64,000 bases of DNA from an uncultured Lachnospiraceae bacterium (GCA_949949005.1 CATLHM010000004.1:1-64000); one strand, 5' to 3'. Counted from the first letter of the stretch, positions 9,096 through 17,598 are shown. Made by a program: numbers and translations. The notes: generated from the sequence alone by a model not told the origin.

Positions 9096-10565
9096 ATGAT
9101 GAAATATTTACAGAAATTAGGGAAAGCGTTGATGCTTCCCGTGGCATGTCTTCCGATATGCGGTATACTGATGGGCTTAGGTTATGCGCTTTGTAAACAG
9201 ACGATGCAGGGCGGCGAGATAACCGGATTTGTGAATCTGTTGGGATTTTTCCTGGTTAAGGCCGGTGGCGCTTTGATTGACAATATGGCATTGCTGTTTG
9301 TCATCGGTGTGGGCGTCGGGATGGCGGACGACCATGACGGTACCGCAGGGCTTGCGTCCCTGGCGGCATGGCTGATGATTACCAACCTGCTTTCGGTAGG
9401 CGTTGTTACCACATTGCTTCCTTCCGTAGCAGAGAACGCGGAGAAGACTCTGGCATTCTCAGCCATTGCGAACCCGTTTATCGGTATCCTGTCCGGTATT
9501 ATCGGTTCTACTTGCTACAATAAGTTCAAGAGCACCAAGCTTCCGGATTGGCTGTCATTCTTCAGCGGCAAGCGCTGCGTAACGATTATTTCTGGCGTGG
9601 TTTCCATCGTGGTTGCGGCTATTCTGCTGGTTGTATGGCCTATCGTTTACGGTGTACTGCTTGCAATCGGTAACGGAATCGTAAGCATGGACGCAGTAGG
9701 GGCAGGTATTTATGCTTTCCTGAACAGACTGTTAATCCCTACAGGCTTACATCATGCATTGAATAATGTATTCTGGTTTGATACGATTGGCCTTGGCGAT
9801 CTGAAGCACTTCTGGGCAGGGGATACCAGCGCGGACGTTACATGGAGCCTTGGTATGTATATGTCAGGTTTCTTCCCTTGTATGATGTTCGGTATTCCGG
9901 GAGCTGCATTGGCGATGATTCACACGGCAAAAGATAACAAAAAGAAAGTTGCCATCGGTTTAGTGGCTTCTTCCGCAGTCTGTGCATTTGTCTGCGGCGT
10001 AACAGAACCTTTTGAATTCGGCTTTATGTTCCTTGCACCGGTACTGTATCTGATTTATGCTTTATTATATGGTATATTTACTTTTATAACCACACTGCTT
10101 GGTTTCCGTGCAGGCTTCAGCTTCTCGGCAGGGGCAACAGACCTTGTTTTCTCGGCATCGCTTCCGGCGGCTCAGAATACATGGATGATCATTCCTCTTG
10201 GTTTGGCGGCATTTGCTGTATTCTATGTGGTATTCCGTTTTGCAATCGTGAAATTTGACCTGAAGACTCCGGGCAGGGAAGATGATGATCTGGAGGCAGA
10301 GAAGAAAGCGGTTCTTTCCAACAATGACTTTACGGAAGTAGCTTCCGTGATTCTGGAAGGGCTTGGCGGCAAAGCGAACATTGTTTCTCTTGACAACTGC
10401 ATCACAAGGCTTCGTCTTGAAATCAAGGATTATACACAGGTGGATGAGAAAAAGATTAAGTCGGCAGGTGTGGCAGGCGTTATGAGGCCCAGCAAGAATG
10501 CGGTACAGGTTATCGTTGGTACGAAGGTACAATTTGTAGCTGATGAAATGAAGAAAATGCTGTAA
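9096..10565 (+). CDS. PTS IICB permease, glucose/N-acetylglucosamine/maltose superfamily
   Basis: A 489-aa membrane transporter. The IIC domain (about 1-395) has about ten hydrophobic segments and the substrate-binding stretches TGLHHALNNVFWFD and CGVTEPFEFGFMF. A linker leads to a IIB domain (about 405-489) with the phospho-Cys in SLDNCITRLRL. There is no IIA domain; the separate IIA three genes upstream supplies it. The IIC signature fits glucose or GlcNAc transport; maltose or another glucoside cannot be excluded. It is the last gene before a strong hairpin. Confidence 0.9.
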   Translation: MMKYLQKLGKALMLPVACLPICGILMGLGYALCKQTMQGGEITGFVNLLGFFLVKAGGALIDNMALLFVIGVGVGMADDHDGTAGLASLAAWLMITNLLSVGVVTTLLPSVAENAEKTLAFSAIANPFIGILSGIIGSTCYNKFKSTKLPDWLSFFSGKRCVTIISGVVSIVVAAILLVVWPIVYGVLLAIGNGIVSMDAVGAGIYAFLNRLLIPTGLHHALNNVFWFDTIGLGDLKHFWAGDTSADVTWSLGMYMSGFFPCMMFGIPGAALAMIHTAKDNKKKVAIGLVASSAVCAFVCGVTEPFEFGFMFLAPVLYLIYALLYGIFTFITTLLGFRAGFSFSAGATDLVFSASLPAAQNTWMIIPLGLAAFAVFYVVFRFAIVKFDLKTPGREDDDLEAEKKAVLSNNDFTEVASVILEGLGGKANIVSLDNCITRLRLEIKDYTQVDEKKIKSAGVAGVMRPSKNAVQVIVGTKVQFVADEMKKML

Positions 10566-10584
10566 TAGACATACTGTGAAGGTC

Positions 10585-10612
10585 AAGGATCCGCTGCTTG
10601 CAGCGGATCCTT
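10585..10612 (+). terminator. Hairpin ending the PTS operon
   Basis: AAGGATCCGCTGC / GCAGCGGATCCTT forms a 12-13 bp perfect stem about 20 nt after the IICB stop. There is no clear U tract. Part of a REP-like motif (aacataaggg, 10617-10626) follows. Confidence 0.65.
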
Positions 10613-10629
10613 GATTAACATAAGGGCGT

Positions 10630-10680
10630 CTCACACCAGTCTTTTGTATGCCTTTGTTTTTCTGTACTTTCCTAAATTTT
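10630..10680. repeat. Direct repeat A, copy 1 (relic of nitrilase gene 3' end)
   Basis: This 51-bp stretch matches 11984-12034 at 49 of 51 positions. Copy 2 is the last 16 or so codons and stop of the nitrilase-family gene on the minus strand; this copy is detached from any gene body. The two copies bracket a 1.3-kb segment holding the DUF3791/DUF3990 genes. Confidence 0.9.
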
Positions 10681-10693
10681 ACAGAAAACTGTA

Positions 10694-10722
10694 TTGCCAG
10701 AATATATATTCTTTTTTATACT
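10694..10722 (+). promoter_or_regulatory. Promoter with palindromic operator for the DUF3791/DUF3990 genes
   Basis: TTGCCA (10694-10699), a 17-nt spacer and TATACT (10717-10722). The spacer holds a perfect 14-bp palindrome, AGAATATATATTCT (10699-10712), placed as an autoregulatory operator would be. The first gene starts 36 nt further on. Confidence 0.65.
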
Positions 10723-10757
10723 TATTATCAGAAAGCGCTTAAAAAGGAGGCTGTCTA

Positions 10758-10973
10758 GTGGATAAAGAATCCTTTTCGTTTGTCATATATATGATTCATG
10801 CCTGTGCTGACAAATGGGATATGATGCCATCGGAGGTTTATCAAAAACTTAAGAGTACCGGATGCATTGGGAGCTATCTGGTGCCGCATTATGATATCCT
10901 GCACACGCAGGCAACAGGGTATATTGTGGATGATATTAAGGAATATCTGAAAGTGCGAGGGGTAACAATATGA
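10758..10973 (+). CDS. DUF3791 family small protein (putative antitoxin)
   Basis: A 71-aa acidic-to-neutral helical protein with the DUF3791 pattern (an FVIYMIHACADKW helix, a YQKLKSTGC segment and the closing YDILHTQATGYIVDDIKEYL). GTG start with AAGGAGG 7 nt upstream. Its stop overlaps the next gene by 4 nt, indicating translational coupling. DUF3791 genes are commonly paired with DUF3990; the antitoxin role is inferred from pairing and size. Confidence 0.75.
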   Translation: MDKESFSFVIYMIHACADKWDMMPSEVYQKLKSTGCIGSYLVPHYDILHTQATGYIVDDIKEYLKVRGVTI

Positions 10974-11449
10974 TTGTATATCATGGTTCAACGGAAATAG
11001 TGGAAAAACCGGATGTAATTCATTCCTATAGGGCACTTGACTTTGGCGCTGGGTTTTATGTGACCACGGTAAGAGAACAGGCTTTGCGCTGGGCGAGGCG
11101 AAAAGCAGATATTTCGGGGAAAGATAGAGCTATTTTGAATTGTTATCAGATGAGTGATAATATTGGCGGGCTTATGATAAAGGTTTTTGACGAAGATTTA
11201 TTGGAATGGATTGACTTTGTATGCGAATGCAGGGATGGTAAGAAAGACTATCAGAAATATGATTTGATTTTAGGCAAGGTGGCAAATGACAAAGTATTTC
11301 GAGTGGTAGATATGTACCATACAGGAATCTGGGACAAAGAGCGTGCGCTTAAGGAGATCAAAGTTTACCCTTTTTATGATCAAATTGCTTTTATCAGTCA
11401 GAAAGCAATAAATCAGTTGCTGGTATTGGAATCCTTTGAGGAGGTATAA
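10970..11449 (+). CDS. DUF3990 family protein (putative ADP-ribosyltransferase-like toxin)
   Basis: A 159-aa protein. The N-terminal MIVYHGSTEIVEKPD, then LDFGAGFYVTT and EQALRWARRKA, is the DUF3990 signature. The H-G-S, G-x-G-F-Y-x-T and later acidic residues resemble NAD-binding ADP-ribosyltransferase folds such as RES/DarT-type proteins, so a toxin acting by NAD chemistry is plausible but not shown. It overlaps the DUF3791 gene upstream and is followed 2 nt later by another small ORF. Confidence 0.75.
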   Translation: MIVYHGSTEIVEKPDVIHSYRALDFGAGFYVTTVREQALRWARRKADISGKDRAILNCYQMSDNIGGLMIKVFDEDLLEWIDFVCECRDGKKDYQKYDLILGKVANDKVFRVVDMYHTGIWDKERALKEIKVYPFYDQIAFISQKAINQLLVLESFEEV

Positions 11450-11451
11450 GG

Positions 11452-11676
11452 ATGGACGGTGAAGTCATAGAAAAAGTGTACCAAGAAAGTCTGGAAGAGA
11501 GAATGATTGCTTATCTGGCGGAGACGAAAGGCATTTCCTTAGAATCGGCAATGGACATCTATTACCATAGCGTGCTGGCAGGAAAGATACACAACGGGGT
11601 AGAGGGTGTACAGTACCTTGATTATAAGGTACTTGTCCAGATATTGTGTGAGACAGAAAAAGAACTTTTTGTTTAG
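11452..11676 (+). CDS. Small protein, third gene of the DUF3791/DUF3990 module
   Basis: A 74-aa protein with a charged N-terminus and a helix-rich body (LAETKGISLESAMDIYYHS, YLDYKVLVQIL). It starts 2 nt after the DUF3990 stop, with AGGAGGTATAAGG upstream. The ISLESAMDIYY segment resembles the DUF3791 helix that reads 'xxEVYxxL' in the first gene, so it may be a second, divergent antitoxin-like partner. I do not recognise the family with certainty. Confidence 0.6.
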   Translation: MDGEVIEKVYQESLEERMIAYLAETKGISLESAMDIYYHSVLAGKIHNGVEGVQYLDYKVLVQILCETEKELFV

Positions 11677-11720
11677 GGAGTATTTTTTAGCCCCTTAGTT
11701 GGGCGGAGGCTGATACGGCG

Positions 11721-11870
11721 CTAATCATTGCACTCCCGTATTTCTAACAAATCTTCTATTCTGCAATCCAAATATTCACATAAACGAATAATCAGATTTG
11801 CGTCTATTCTTTGAAATTCGTCACGACAATAGCGGTTGAAATTTCCTCGTTGTAAGTCTAAATCCTGATT
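11721..11870 (-). pseudogene. Remnant of an XRE-family HTH regulator (C-terminal half)
   Basis: Minus-strand residues RGNFNRYCRDEFQRIDANL followed by IIRLCEYLDCRIEDLLEI match the recognition-helix and C-terminal part of small Cro/CI-type regulators (family pattern L-x-R-I-C-x-x-L-x-C-x-x-x-D-I-L). The preceding frame is not HTH-like and no start lies at the expected distance, so about 25 N-terminal residues are missing. It lies inside the segment bracketed by direct repeat A, next to its right end. Confidence 0.6.
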
Positions 11871-11873
11871 TTG

Positions 11874-11920
11874 ACAGGAAATCCGCAACTTTCTGAAAAA
11901 ATAAGGTGAGGATTTCCTGT
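11874..11920. repeat. 11-bp inverted repeat at the cassette edge
   Basis: ACAGGAAATCC (11874-11884) and GGATTTCCTGT (11910-11920) are perfect inverted copies with a 25-nt spacer. They lie between the HTH remnant and direct repeat A copy 2. This could be an operator, a hairpin or part of a recombination site. Confidence 0.5.
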
Positions 11921-11983
11921 TAATAGGCAGAGCTGTACTTGCGTTTTTCGTAGGCTGCAATTAGCCTGTCTCCAGCACCGTTC

Positions 11984-12034
11984 CTCACACCAGTCTTTTG
12001 TATGCCTTTGTTTTTCTGTACTTTCCCAAATCTT
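11984..12034. repeat. Direct repeat A, copy 2 (3' end of nitrilase gene)
   Basis: Matches 10630-10680 at 49/51 positions. It starts one base before the nitrilase stop codon (on the minus strand) and runs into the coding region, so this copy completes the gene. Confidence 0.9.
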
Positions 12035-12836
12035 CGCGCTCTCTGTAGGCTCTGATTTCATCCAGATCGAAAGTAACATAGTAGATCGTTTCTTCCAGTT
12101 CATTTCCTACAAAGATGGTATTATCCATCCCTTCTTTTGTCCATACCACAGGACTGAATGCACAGGAATTACCCATTCCCTGTGCCGGCGGATTCGCCAT
12201 CGCTATGCCAACCATATTTTCCATAGCCCGCACAGACAGTTCTTTTAATCTGGGCAGCATTCCGCCGCAGCAATTGGGATGCATAATAAGCTCTGCGCCG
12301 CCCAGCATCAGTTCCCTGGCGCTCTCCGGGTATTCTCTGTCATAACAAATCATACACCCTATCGTTATCCCGTCAAACCTGCATACAGGAAAAGAATCTC
12401 CGGATTCGAGATACCTTTCCCAATCAAAATCACAGGTATGTACTTTGGAATACTTTAAAATCACCTCTCCGTCCCTGTCGATGAGCCATGCGGTATTTTG
12501 CGGATATTTCTTTCCTTTGGAAAAACCGGTTATGACAACGCCAGTCTTTAGTTCGGCAGCGAGATTTTTTATCTGAACCAAATGTCCTTCCTCCTCGGTC
12601 AGGGCATTTTCGCACCATTTAATAAATTCGGGAGAATTTTCAATTTCCTGGACCGGCAGCAATTTCCTGCAAATATCCGGCGCATCATATGCGGTGAGAA
12701 AGCACTCCGGAAACAATACCAGATCTGCACCGTTTGTGGATGCTTCCCGGATCAGCTTTTTGGCTGTTATGGTATTCTGTTCAATGTCCGGCGTTTTTGC
12801 ATCATACTGAACAAGAGCTACTTTCAAGTTTTTCAT
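11985..12836 (-). CDS. Carbon-nitrogen hydrolase (nitrilase superfamily amidase)
   Basis: A 283-aa cytoplasmic amidase-type enzyme with the Glu-Lys-Cys triad: LVLFPECFLTAYD (Glu), KYSKVHTCDF (Lys) and GCMICYDREYPES (nucleophile Cys). The family hydrolyses nonpeptide C-N bonds such as omega-amides and N-carbamoyl compounds; the substrate cannot be read from the sequence. AAAGGAG precedes the ATG. Its last 16 codons are duplicated 1.35 kb away as direct repeat A, so the gene end was the target of a cassette insertion. Confidence 0.88.
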   Translation of the reverse strand: MKNLKVALVQYDAKTPDIEQNTITAKKLIREASTNGADLVLFPECFLTAYDAPDICRKLLPVQEIENSPEFIKWCENALTEEEGHLVQIKNLAAELKTGVVITGFSKGKKYPQNTAWLIDRDGEVILKYSKVHTCDFDWERYLESGDSFPVCRFDGITIGCMICYDREYPESARELMLGGAELIMHPNCCGGMLPRLKELSVRAMENMVGIAMANPPAQGMGNSCAFSPVVWTKEGMDNTIFVGNELEETIYYVTFDLDEIRAYREREDLGKYRKTKAYKRLV

Positions 12837-12981
12837 AAAAGCTCCTTTCGCCGCCCTTTGCTGGCGGCACAGACAGTAAGGGACTGTCCGGAAATAATTT
12901 GTGATATTGACGGATAGTTCCTGATAAAAATTTTAGGGATGTTCTTTTTTTCCATCATTATAATTTATTTTTGATACCTGT

Positions 12982-13036
12982 ACAATACCAAGGTAAAAAA
13001 TGCAGAGCATGATGGCGGAGTCCTGTTTGGTATTGT
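12982..13036. promoter_or_regulatory. Intergenic region with 9-bp inverted repeat
   Basis: The 329-bp gap between the divergent nitrilase and fkp genes (12837-13165) has no ORF I trust. ACAATACCA (12982-12990) and TGGTATTGT (13028-13036) are perfect inverted copies that could be an operator. I see no convincing -35/-10 pair for fkp. Confidence 0.35.
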
Positions 13037-13165
13037 GCCTACAAACCTATGAAAAGTACCCCATGTATATGGAAAAACAGCCAAAAATATGGTAAACTCA
13101 TGTAAAACAGTCCTGAAGCAAAAATACAGGTTATTTACGGTTCCGAAAAGAAGGGAAATTTCACA

Positions 13166-16100
13166 ATGCATCCAATATCATCCTTATTTTTATCCCAATC
13201 CTACCAGGACGCCTGGGCGGACTACAGCCGTTCTCTGGTGAGTCCTCAGTTCGTACATTGGGATTATGTTATTTTAACCGCATCAAATGAGCGGCAGGCA
13301 GAGGGTTTCCAGGCCCAGCTTAAGGAGCGCAGGCAGGCCGGGCTTCTGCCGCTGCAGACCCAGTTTGCCGTGATTCCGGATCCGGAGGGAAAGCGGGTGG
13401 GGAGCGGCGGCGCTACCCTGGGCGTTTTGAAGTACGTGGCGGAGCAGACGGGCAGGGCGGATTTTGCCGGGCTGCGGATTTTAGTGATCCACTCCGGCGG
13501 GGACAGCAAACGGGTGCCACAGTATTCCGCCCTGGGAAAGCTTTTTTCCCCGGTGCCTCATGAACTGCCAAACGGCCGGGCGTCTACGCTTTTTGATGAG
13601 TTTATGATCGCAATGGCCACGGTGCCATCCCGGGTGCGGGAGGGGATGCTGCTTCTGTCCGGGGATGTGCTTCTTCTTTTTAATCCGCTTTTGATCGACT
13701 ATTCGGGCAGGAACGGGGCGGCGATTTCCTTTAAAGAGCATGTGGAAACCGGAAGGGAACACGGTGTGTTTTTGCGGGGAGAGGACGGCAATGTAAAGAG
13801 ATTCATGCACAAGCAGACGGTGGAAGCATTGCGGCTTTGCGGGGCGGTGAATGAGCAGGATTGTGTGGATATTGATACGGGGGCGGTGATTTTTTCCAAA
13901 GAAATGCTCTCGGCTCTCTACGGTCTGATTTCCCGGGAGGGAAAGGTGCAGGAGGAGCTTTTTCGTGGTCTGGTCAATGAAAAGGTGCGGCTGTCCCTTT
14001 ACGGAGATTTCCTGTACCCGCTGGCCTCGGATTCCACTCTGGAGGATTTTTATAAGGAAAAACCGGAGGGGGATTTTTGTCCGGAGCTTCTGGCGGCCCG
14101 CAAAAAAGTATGGGAAGCCCTGCGGCCCTTTGACATGAAGCTTCTGCGGCTGGTGCCCGCCAAGTTCATCCATTTCGGAACCACGGCTGAAATCCTAAAG
14201 CTCATGAGCAGCGGGGTGAAGGACTATGAGGATCTGGGCTGGAGCAGGCATGTGGGAAGCAGCTACAATAACCAGGTGGCGGGCTATAACAGCGTTCTTT
14301 CCAGCCACGCTGTGTGCGGGCAGAACTGTTATCTGGAGGTCAGCTATGTCCACCACGGGGCGGAGCTCGGGGATAATGTGCTGCTCTCCTATATTGATGT
14401 GTATGACGAAAAAATTCCCTCAGACGTGGTGGTGCATGGCTTAAAGCAAAAAGACGGAAATTTTGTAGCCCGGATTTACGGGACACAGGACAATCCCAAG
14501 GCGGTTTTGAAAGCGGACAGGGGAGAGGGGGAACAGGCGGATCAATGTATCTTTTTGGGCCGTCCCCTGAGATGGCTTTTGGATCAAAACGGGATCTCGC
14601 AGGAGGAGCTGTGGGAGGAAGGGGAGGAGAAAACTCTTTGGAACGCAAGGCTTTATCCTGCCTGTCCCACCATAAAGGAAGCTCTTCGCGCCTCCTTAAA
14701 TTTGTATGCTATGAGCCGGGGAGAGGGGGAAGTTTCTCTGTGGCGCGGCCACAGGAGGAAGAGTCTTTGCTCCGGCTTTAACGAGGCGGATTCCCAGGCC
14801 CTGATTGCATGGGAGAAGCGTATGGGAGAGCTGGTGGAGATGGACAGGCTCTCCAAGCTGATTCAGGCCGAAAAACAGGCGGCGGAAGGGGAGAAGGTTC
14901 TGAAAGCCAAAGCCCTTTCCCCCATTCAGGAAGAGTGGTTTGAAAAGCATTTAAGCAGGGCGGATTTCAGCGAGAAAATCCGGCTGCATTATTATATCGG
15001 GACAGCCCTTGGAAGCTATGCCGGTGACAAGCAGATTGGGGCCTGCTTTCAGTGTATCGGGGAGGCGGTGTTGGGCGCTACTTTGAAGGATTTGCAGGTA
15101 AACGAGACCTGCCGTATTGTGATGGACCGGCACAGGGTTACGCTTCCTTTGCGGGTAAATTGGGGAGGCGGCTGGAGCGATACGCCGCCCTACTGCAATG
15201 AAAAAGGGGGCACCGTTTTGAATGCGGCCATACTCCTTGACGGAAAACGCCCGGTGGAGGTGATGCTGGAAAAGATTCGGGAGCTTAAGATCATTTTTGA
15301 CAGCCGGGATATGGACGTCCACGGGGAGTTTGATCAGATCGACCCTTTGCAGCAGACAGGGGATCCTTACGATCCCTTTGCCCTGCAAAAAGCGGCTCTT
15401 CTTGCCTGCGGGATCCTTCCCATGAAAGGGGGGAGCCTTAGGGAAATTCTCTCCCGCATGGGAGGCGGCTTTGTGATGCGCTCCGAAGTCACCGGTGTCC
15501 CTAAGGGAAGCGGCCTGGGCACCAGCAGTATTCTGGCGGCAGCCTGTGTGAAGGCTCTACTTGAGTTTACCGGTATCCCTCACAGTGAAGAGCAGCTTTA
15601 CAGTACGGTACTCTGTATGGAACAGATCATGTCCACAGGCGGCGGCTGGCAGGATCAGGTGGGAGGCATTACGGAGGGAATCAAGTATACCACCACCGCG
15701 CCCGGAATCAGGCAGGAGATCAAGGTACATCCTGTCCGGCTTCCCCAAAAGACCTGGGAGGAACTGAGGGAGCGGTTTGCCCTGATCTACACCGGACAGC
15801 GCAGGCTTGCGAGAAATCTGCTCCGGGATGTGGTGGGAAATTATATTGGCAACGAGCCCGATACGGTGTTTGCCTTAAACGAGATACAGAAGGTGGCGAC
15901 CCTGATGGCCTTTGAGCTTCGCCGGGGCCATGTGGACGATTTTGCAAAGCTCCTTAGTCAGCACTGGGAGCTGTCGAAAAAGATTGACAAAGGAAGCACC
16001 AACATTCTCATCGATCAGATTTTTGAAAGTATTTCGGACATGATCGACGGCCGTATGATCTGCGGCGCCGGGGGCGGCGGGTTTTTGCAGGTAGTGCTGA

Positions 16101-16192
16101 AAAAGGGAGTGGAGAAGGCAAGGCTTCATGAGAGGCTTAAGGAAGTGTTCCAGGACAGCGATATTGACGTGTGGGACAGCGAACTGGTGTGA
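13166..16192 (+). CDS. fkp: Bifunctional L-fucokinase / L-fucose-1-phosphate guanylyltransferase
   Basis: A 1008-aa fusion that would convert free L-fucose to GDP-L-fucose. The N-terminal pyrophosphorylase half shows GKRVGSGGATLGVL, IHSGGDSKRVPQYSALGKLF and a long beta-helix-like middle (HVGSSYNNQVAGYN, HHGAELGDNVLLSYIDV). The C-terminal GHMP kinase half starts LPLRVNWGGGWSDTPPY, has the ATP loop GVPKGSGLGTSSILAA and ends with CGAGGGGFLQVVL. Length and order match Bacteroides Fkp. ATG with AAGGGA upstream. It stands alone between divergent and convergent neighbours, so fucosyltransferases must lie elsewhere. Confidence 0.93.
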   Translation: MHPISSLFLSQSYQDAWADYSRSLVSPQFVHWDYVILTASNERQAEGFQAQLKERRQAGLLPLQTQFAVIPDPEGKRVGSGGATLGVLKYVAEQTGRADFAGLRILVIHSGGDSKRVPQYSALGKLFSPVPHELPNGRASTLFDEFMIAMATVPSRVREGMLLLSGDVLLLFNPLLIDYSGRNGAAISFKEHVETGREHGVFLRGEDGNVKRFMHKQTVEALRLCGAVNEQDCVDIDTGAVIFSKEMLSALYGLISREGKVQEELFRGLVNEKVRLSLYGDFLYPLASDSTLEDFYKEKPEGDFCPELLAARKKVWEALRPFDMKLLRLVPAKFIHFGTTAEILKLMSSGVKDYEDLGWSRHVGSSYNNQVAGYNSVLSSHAVCGQNCYLEVSYVHHGAELGDNVLLSYIDVYDEKIPSDVVVHGLKQKDGNFVARIYGTQDNPKAVLKADRGEGEQADQCIFLGRPLRWLLDQNGISQEELWEEGEEKTLWNARLYPACPTIKEALRASLNLYAMSRGEGEVSLWRGHRRKSLCSGFNEADSQALIAWEKRMGELVEMDRLSKLIQAEKQAAEGEKVLKAKALSPIQEEWFEKHLSRADFSEKIRLHYYIGTALGSYAGDKQIGACFQCIGEAVLGATLKDLQVNETCRIVMDRHRVTLPLRVNWGGGWSDTPPYCNEKGGTVLNAAILLDGKRPVEVMLEKIRELKIIFDSRDMDVHGEFDQIDPLQQTGDPYDPFALQKAALLACGILPMKGGSLREILSRMGGGFVMRSEVTGVPKGSGLGTSSILAAACVKALLEFTGIPHSEEQLYSTVLCMEQIMSTGGGWQDQVGGITEGIKYTTTAPGIRQEIKVHPVRLPQKTWEELRERFALIYTGQRRLARNLLRDVVGNYIGNEPDTVFALNEIQKVATLMAFELRRGHVDDFAKLLSQHWELSKKIDKGSTNILIDQIFESISDMIDGRMICGAGGGGFLQVVLKKGVEKARLHERLKEVFQDSDIDVWDSELV

Positions 16193-16242
16193 GAAAGGCT
16201 GAGACAGAATGAGACAGGCGGTGTGCCTGGGGGCGCATTGGA

Positions 16243-16278
16243 AAAGGCAGGCATGGATCCTATTCCGTGCCTGCCTTT
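16243..16278. terminator. Bidirectional terminator between fkp and MFS gene
   Basis: AAAGGCAGGCA / TGCCTGCCTTT, an 11-bp perfect stem with a 14-nt loop, between convergent genes. A run of A on the left and TTT on the right lets it serve both strands. Confidence 0.75.
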
Positions 16279-16302
16279 GGTTAAAACTTTTACATATTAC
16301 GT

Positions 16303-17598
16303 CTAATCTGTCTTGTCTTTATAGATATATCCCTTCAAAATCTTCCCAAACCCCAGACAGATGAGAGTTCCCGTAACTCCCAGAAGGAACATCATCATTG
16401 CGGCTCCCGAACCTTTGCCGCTGCCGAAAAGAGCGGTCAAAAGTCCGCCGGAGGCAGAGGCTGCCATAAGAGGTTCGCAGAATTTGTCAACCAAGAGCCC
16501 TCCCAAAAAGAATCCGATGGGGATGGTAAAAAACTGCAGAGTGTTCCGGCAGGAATACACACGCCCCTGCATGTCCGCAGGGATGGTTGAGCGCAGGATT
16601 ACATCCAGATTGGCGCTCATAATAGGCACCGGCATCCAGCCTATAATCTGTCCCAGACACCACCAAATGGGCGAACCTGTGAAAGCCAGCAGAAAATTTT
16701 CCGTACTCAGGGAAAACAGCATTGTGAGATAAATCACCCTGATACGGTTTTTGGGAGGCGGTAGCAGGATCGTAATAAGGCTGCCTGAGAGCATTGCAAT
16801 CCCCGCGCAGGAGGTAACAATCCCAAGGACGCCTTCGCCCCCGTTTTTCCGGGGGAGCACAAAAGCCGGGAGCACCGCGTCAAATGCGGAGGCTACCAGA
16901 TTTACGCTGGCCAGAAACAAAATCAGTACCAGAATCAGGCTGTGGGAGCGAAGATAGGACAGGCCTGCCTTTGCCTCCGTGAAAAAGTGAGTTCTCTTTG
17001 TATCCGCTTCTCTTTTTATTCCGGGAATCCTGACGAACAAAAACAGGGCCAGAAAGGCGGCCCCAAATGTCGCCAGATCTGTATAGATCACAGCCTCCAT
17101 TCCCGCAAAGGCAAATAGCGCCGTTGCCAGCACAGGATTCAAAATCGTCACCAGGGAATTGGAAAACGACCGTAAGCCGCTTGTCTTCTGATAATGCTTT
17201 TTGGGCGTGATCAGAGTCATGGCAACGTCGCTTGCAGGCTGCTGCAGGGTGTTCATCAGGCCGTTTACCGCGTTCAGTATATACATGTGCATTGGCACAA
17301 GACGGTCTGTTTTCAGTAAAACCAACACAAAGAGGCTGCAGCAGGCGGCGAAGGTGTCGCAGATCAGCATCACTTTCTTTTTGTCCCAACGGTCACTCAA
17401 AGTTCCGGCAAAGATGCTCATGATCACATAGGGCGCGTAGGAACAGATGGATAAGAGCGCCGTCTGCAATGCGGAACCGGTTTTCTGGTAGAGCCAGAGC
17501 GTTAAGGCGAAATTTGTCATGGCGCTTCCGAGCTGTGACAGGGACTGGGTACTCCAGAGAATCAGAAAGGTTTTTAATTCGTATATTGTTTTTTTCAT
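16303..17598 (-). CDS. MFS transporter, macrolide-efflux (Mef)-like
   Basis: A 431-aa protein with about 12 hydrophobic segments. FLILWSTQSLSQLGSAMTNF and the loop 2-3 motif GTLSDRWDKKKVM (MFS motif A variant) fit the MFS_3/MefA-like exporters, as does the N-terminal start on KTFLILW. Such proteins export macrolides or unknown metabolites; the substrate cannot be called. A ribosome site AAAGGAGCAAAG precedes the ATG. It is monocistronic. Confidence 0.8.
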   Translation of the reverse strand: MKKTIYELKTFLILWSTQSLSQLGSAMTNFALTLWLYQKTGSALQTALLSICSYAPYVIMSIFAGTLSDRWDKKKVMLICDTFAACCSLFVLVLLKTDRLVPMHMYILNAVNGLMNTLQQPASDVAMTLITPKKHYQKTSGLRSFSNSLVTILNPVLATALFAFAGMEAVIYTDLATFGAAFLALFLFVRIPGIKREADTKRTHFFTEAKAGLSYLRSHSLILVLILFLASVNLVASAFDAVLPAFVLPRKNGGEGVLGIVTSCAGIAMLSGSLITILLPPPKNRIRVIYLTMLFSLSTENFLLAFTGSPIWWCLGQIIGWMPVPIMSANLDVILRSTIPADMQGRVYSCRNTLQFFTIPIGFFLGGLLVDKFCEPLMAASASGGLLTALFGSGKGSGAAMMMFLLGVTGTLICLGFGKILKGYIYKDKTD

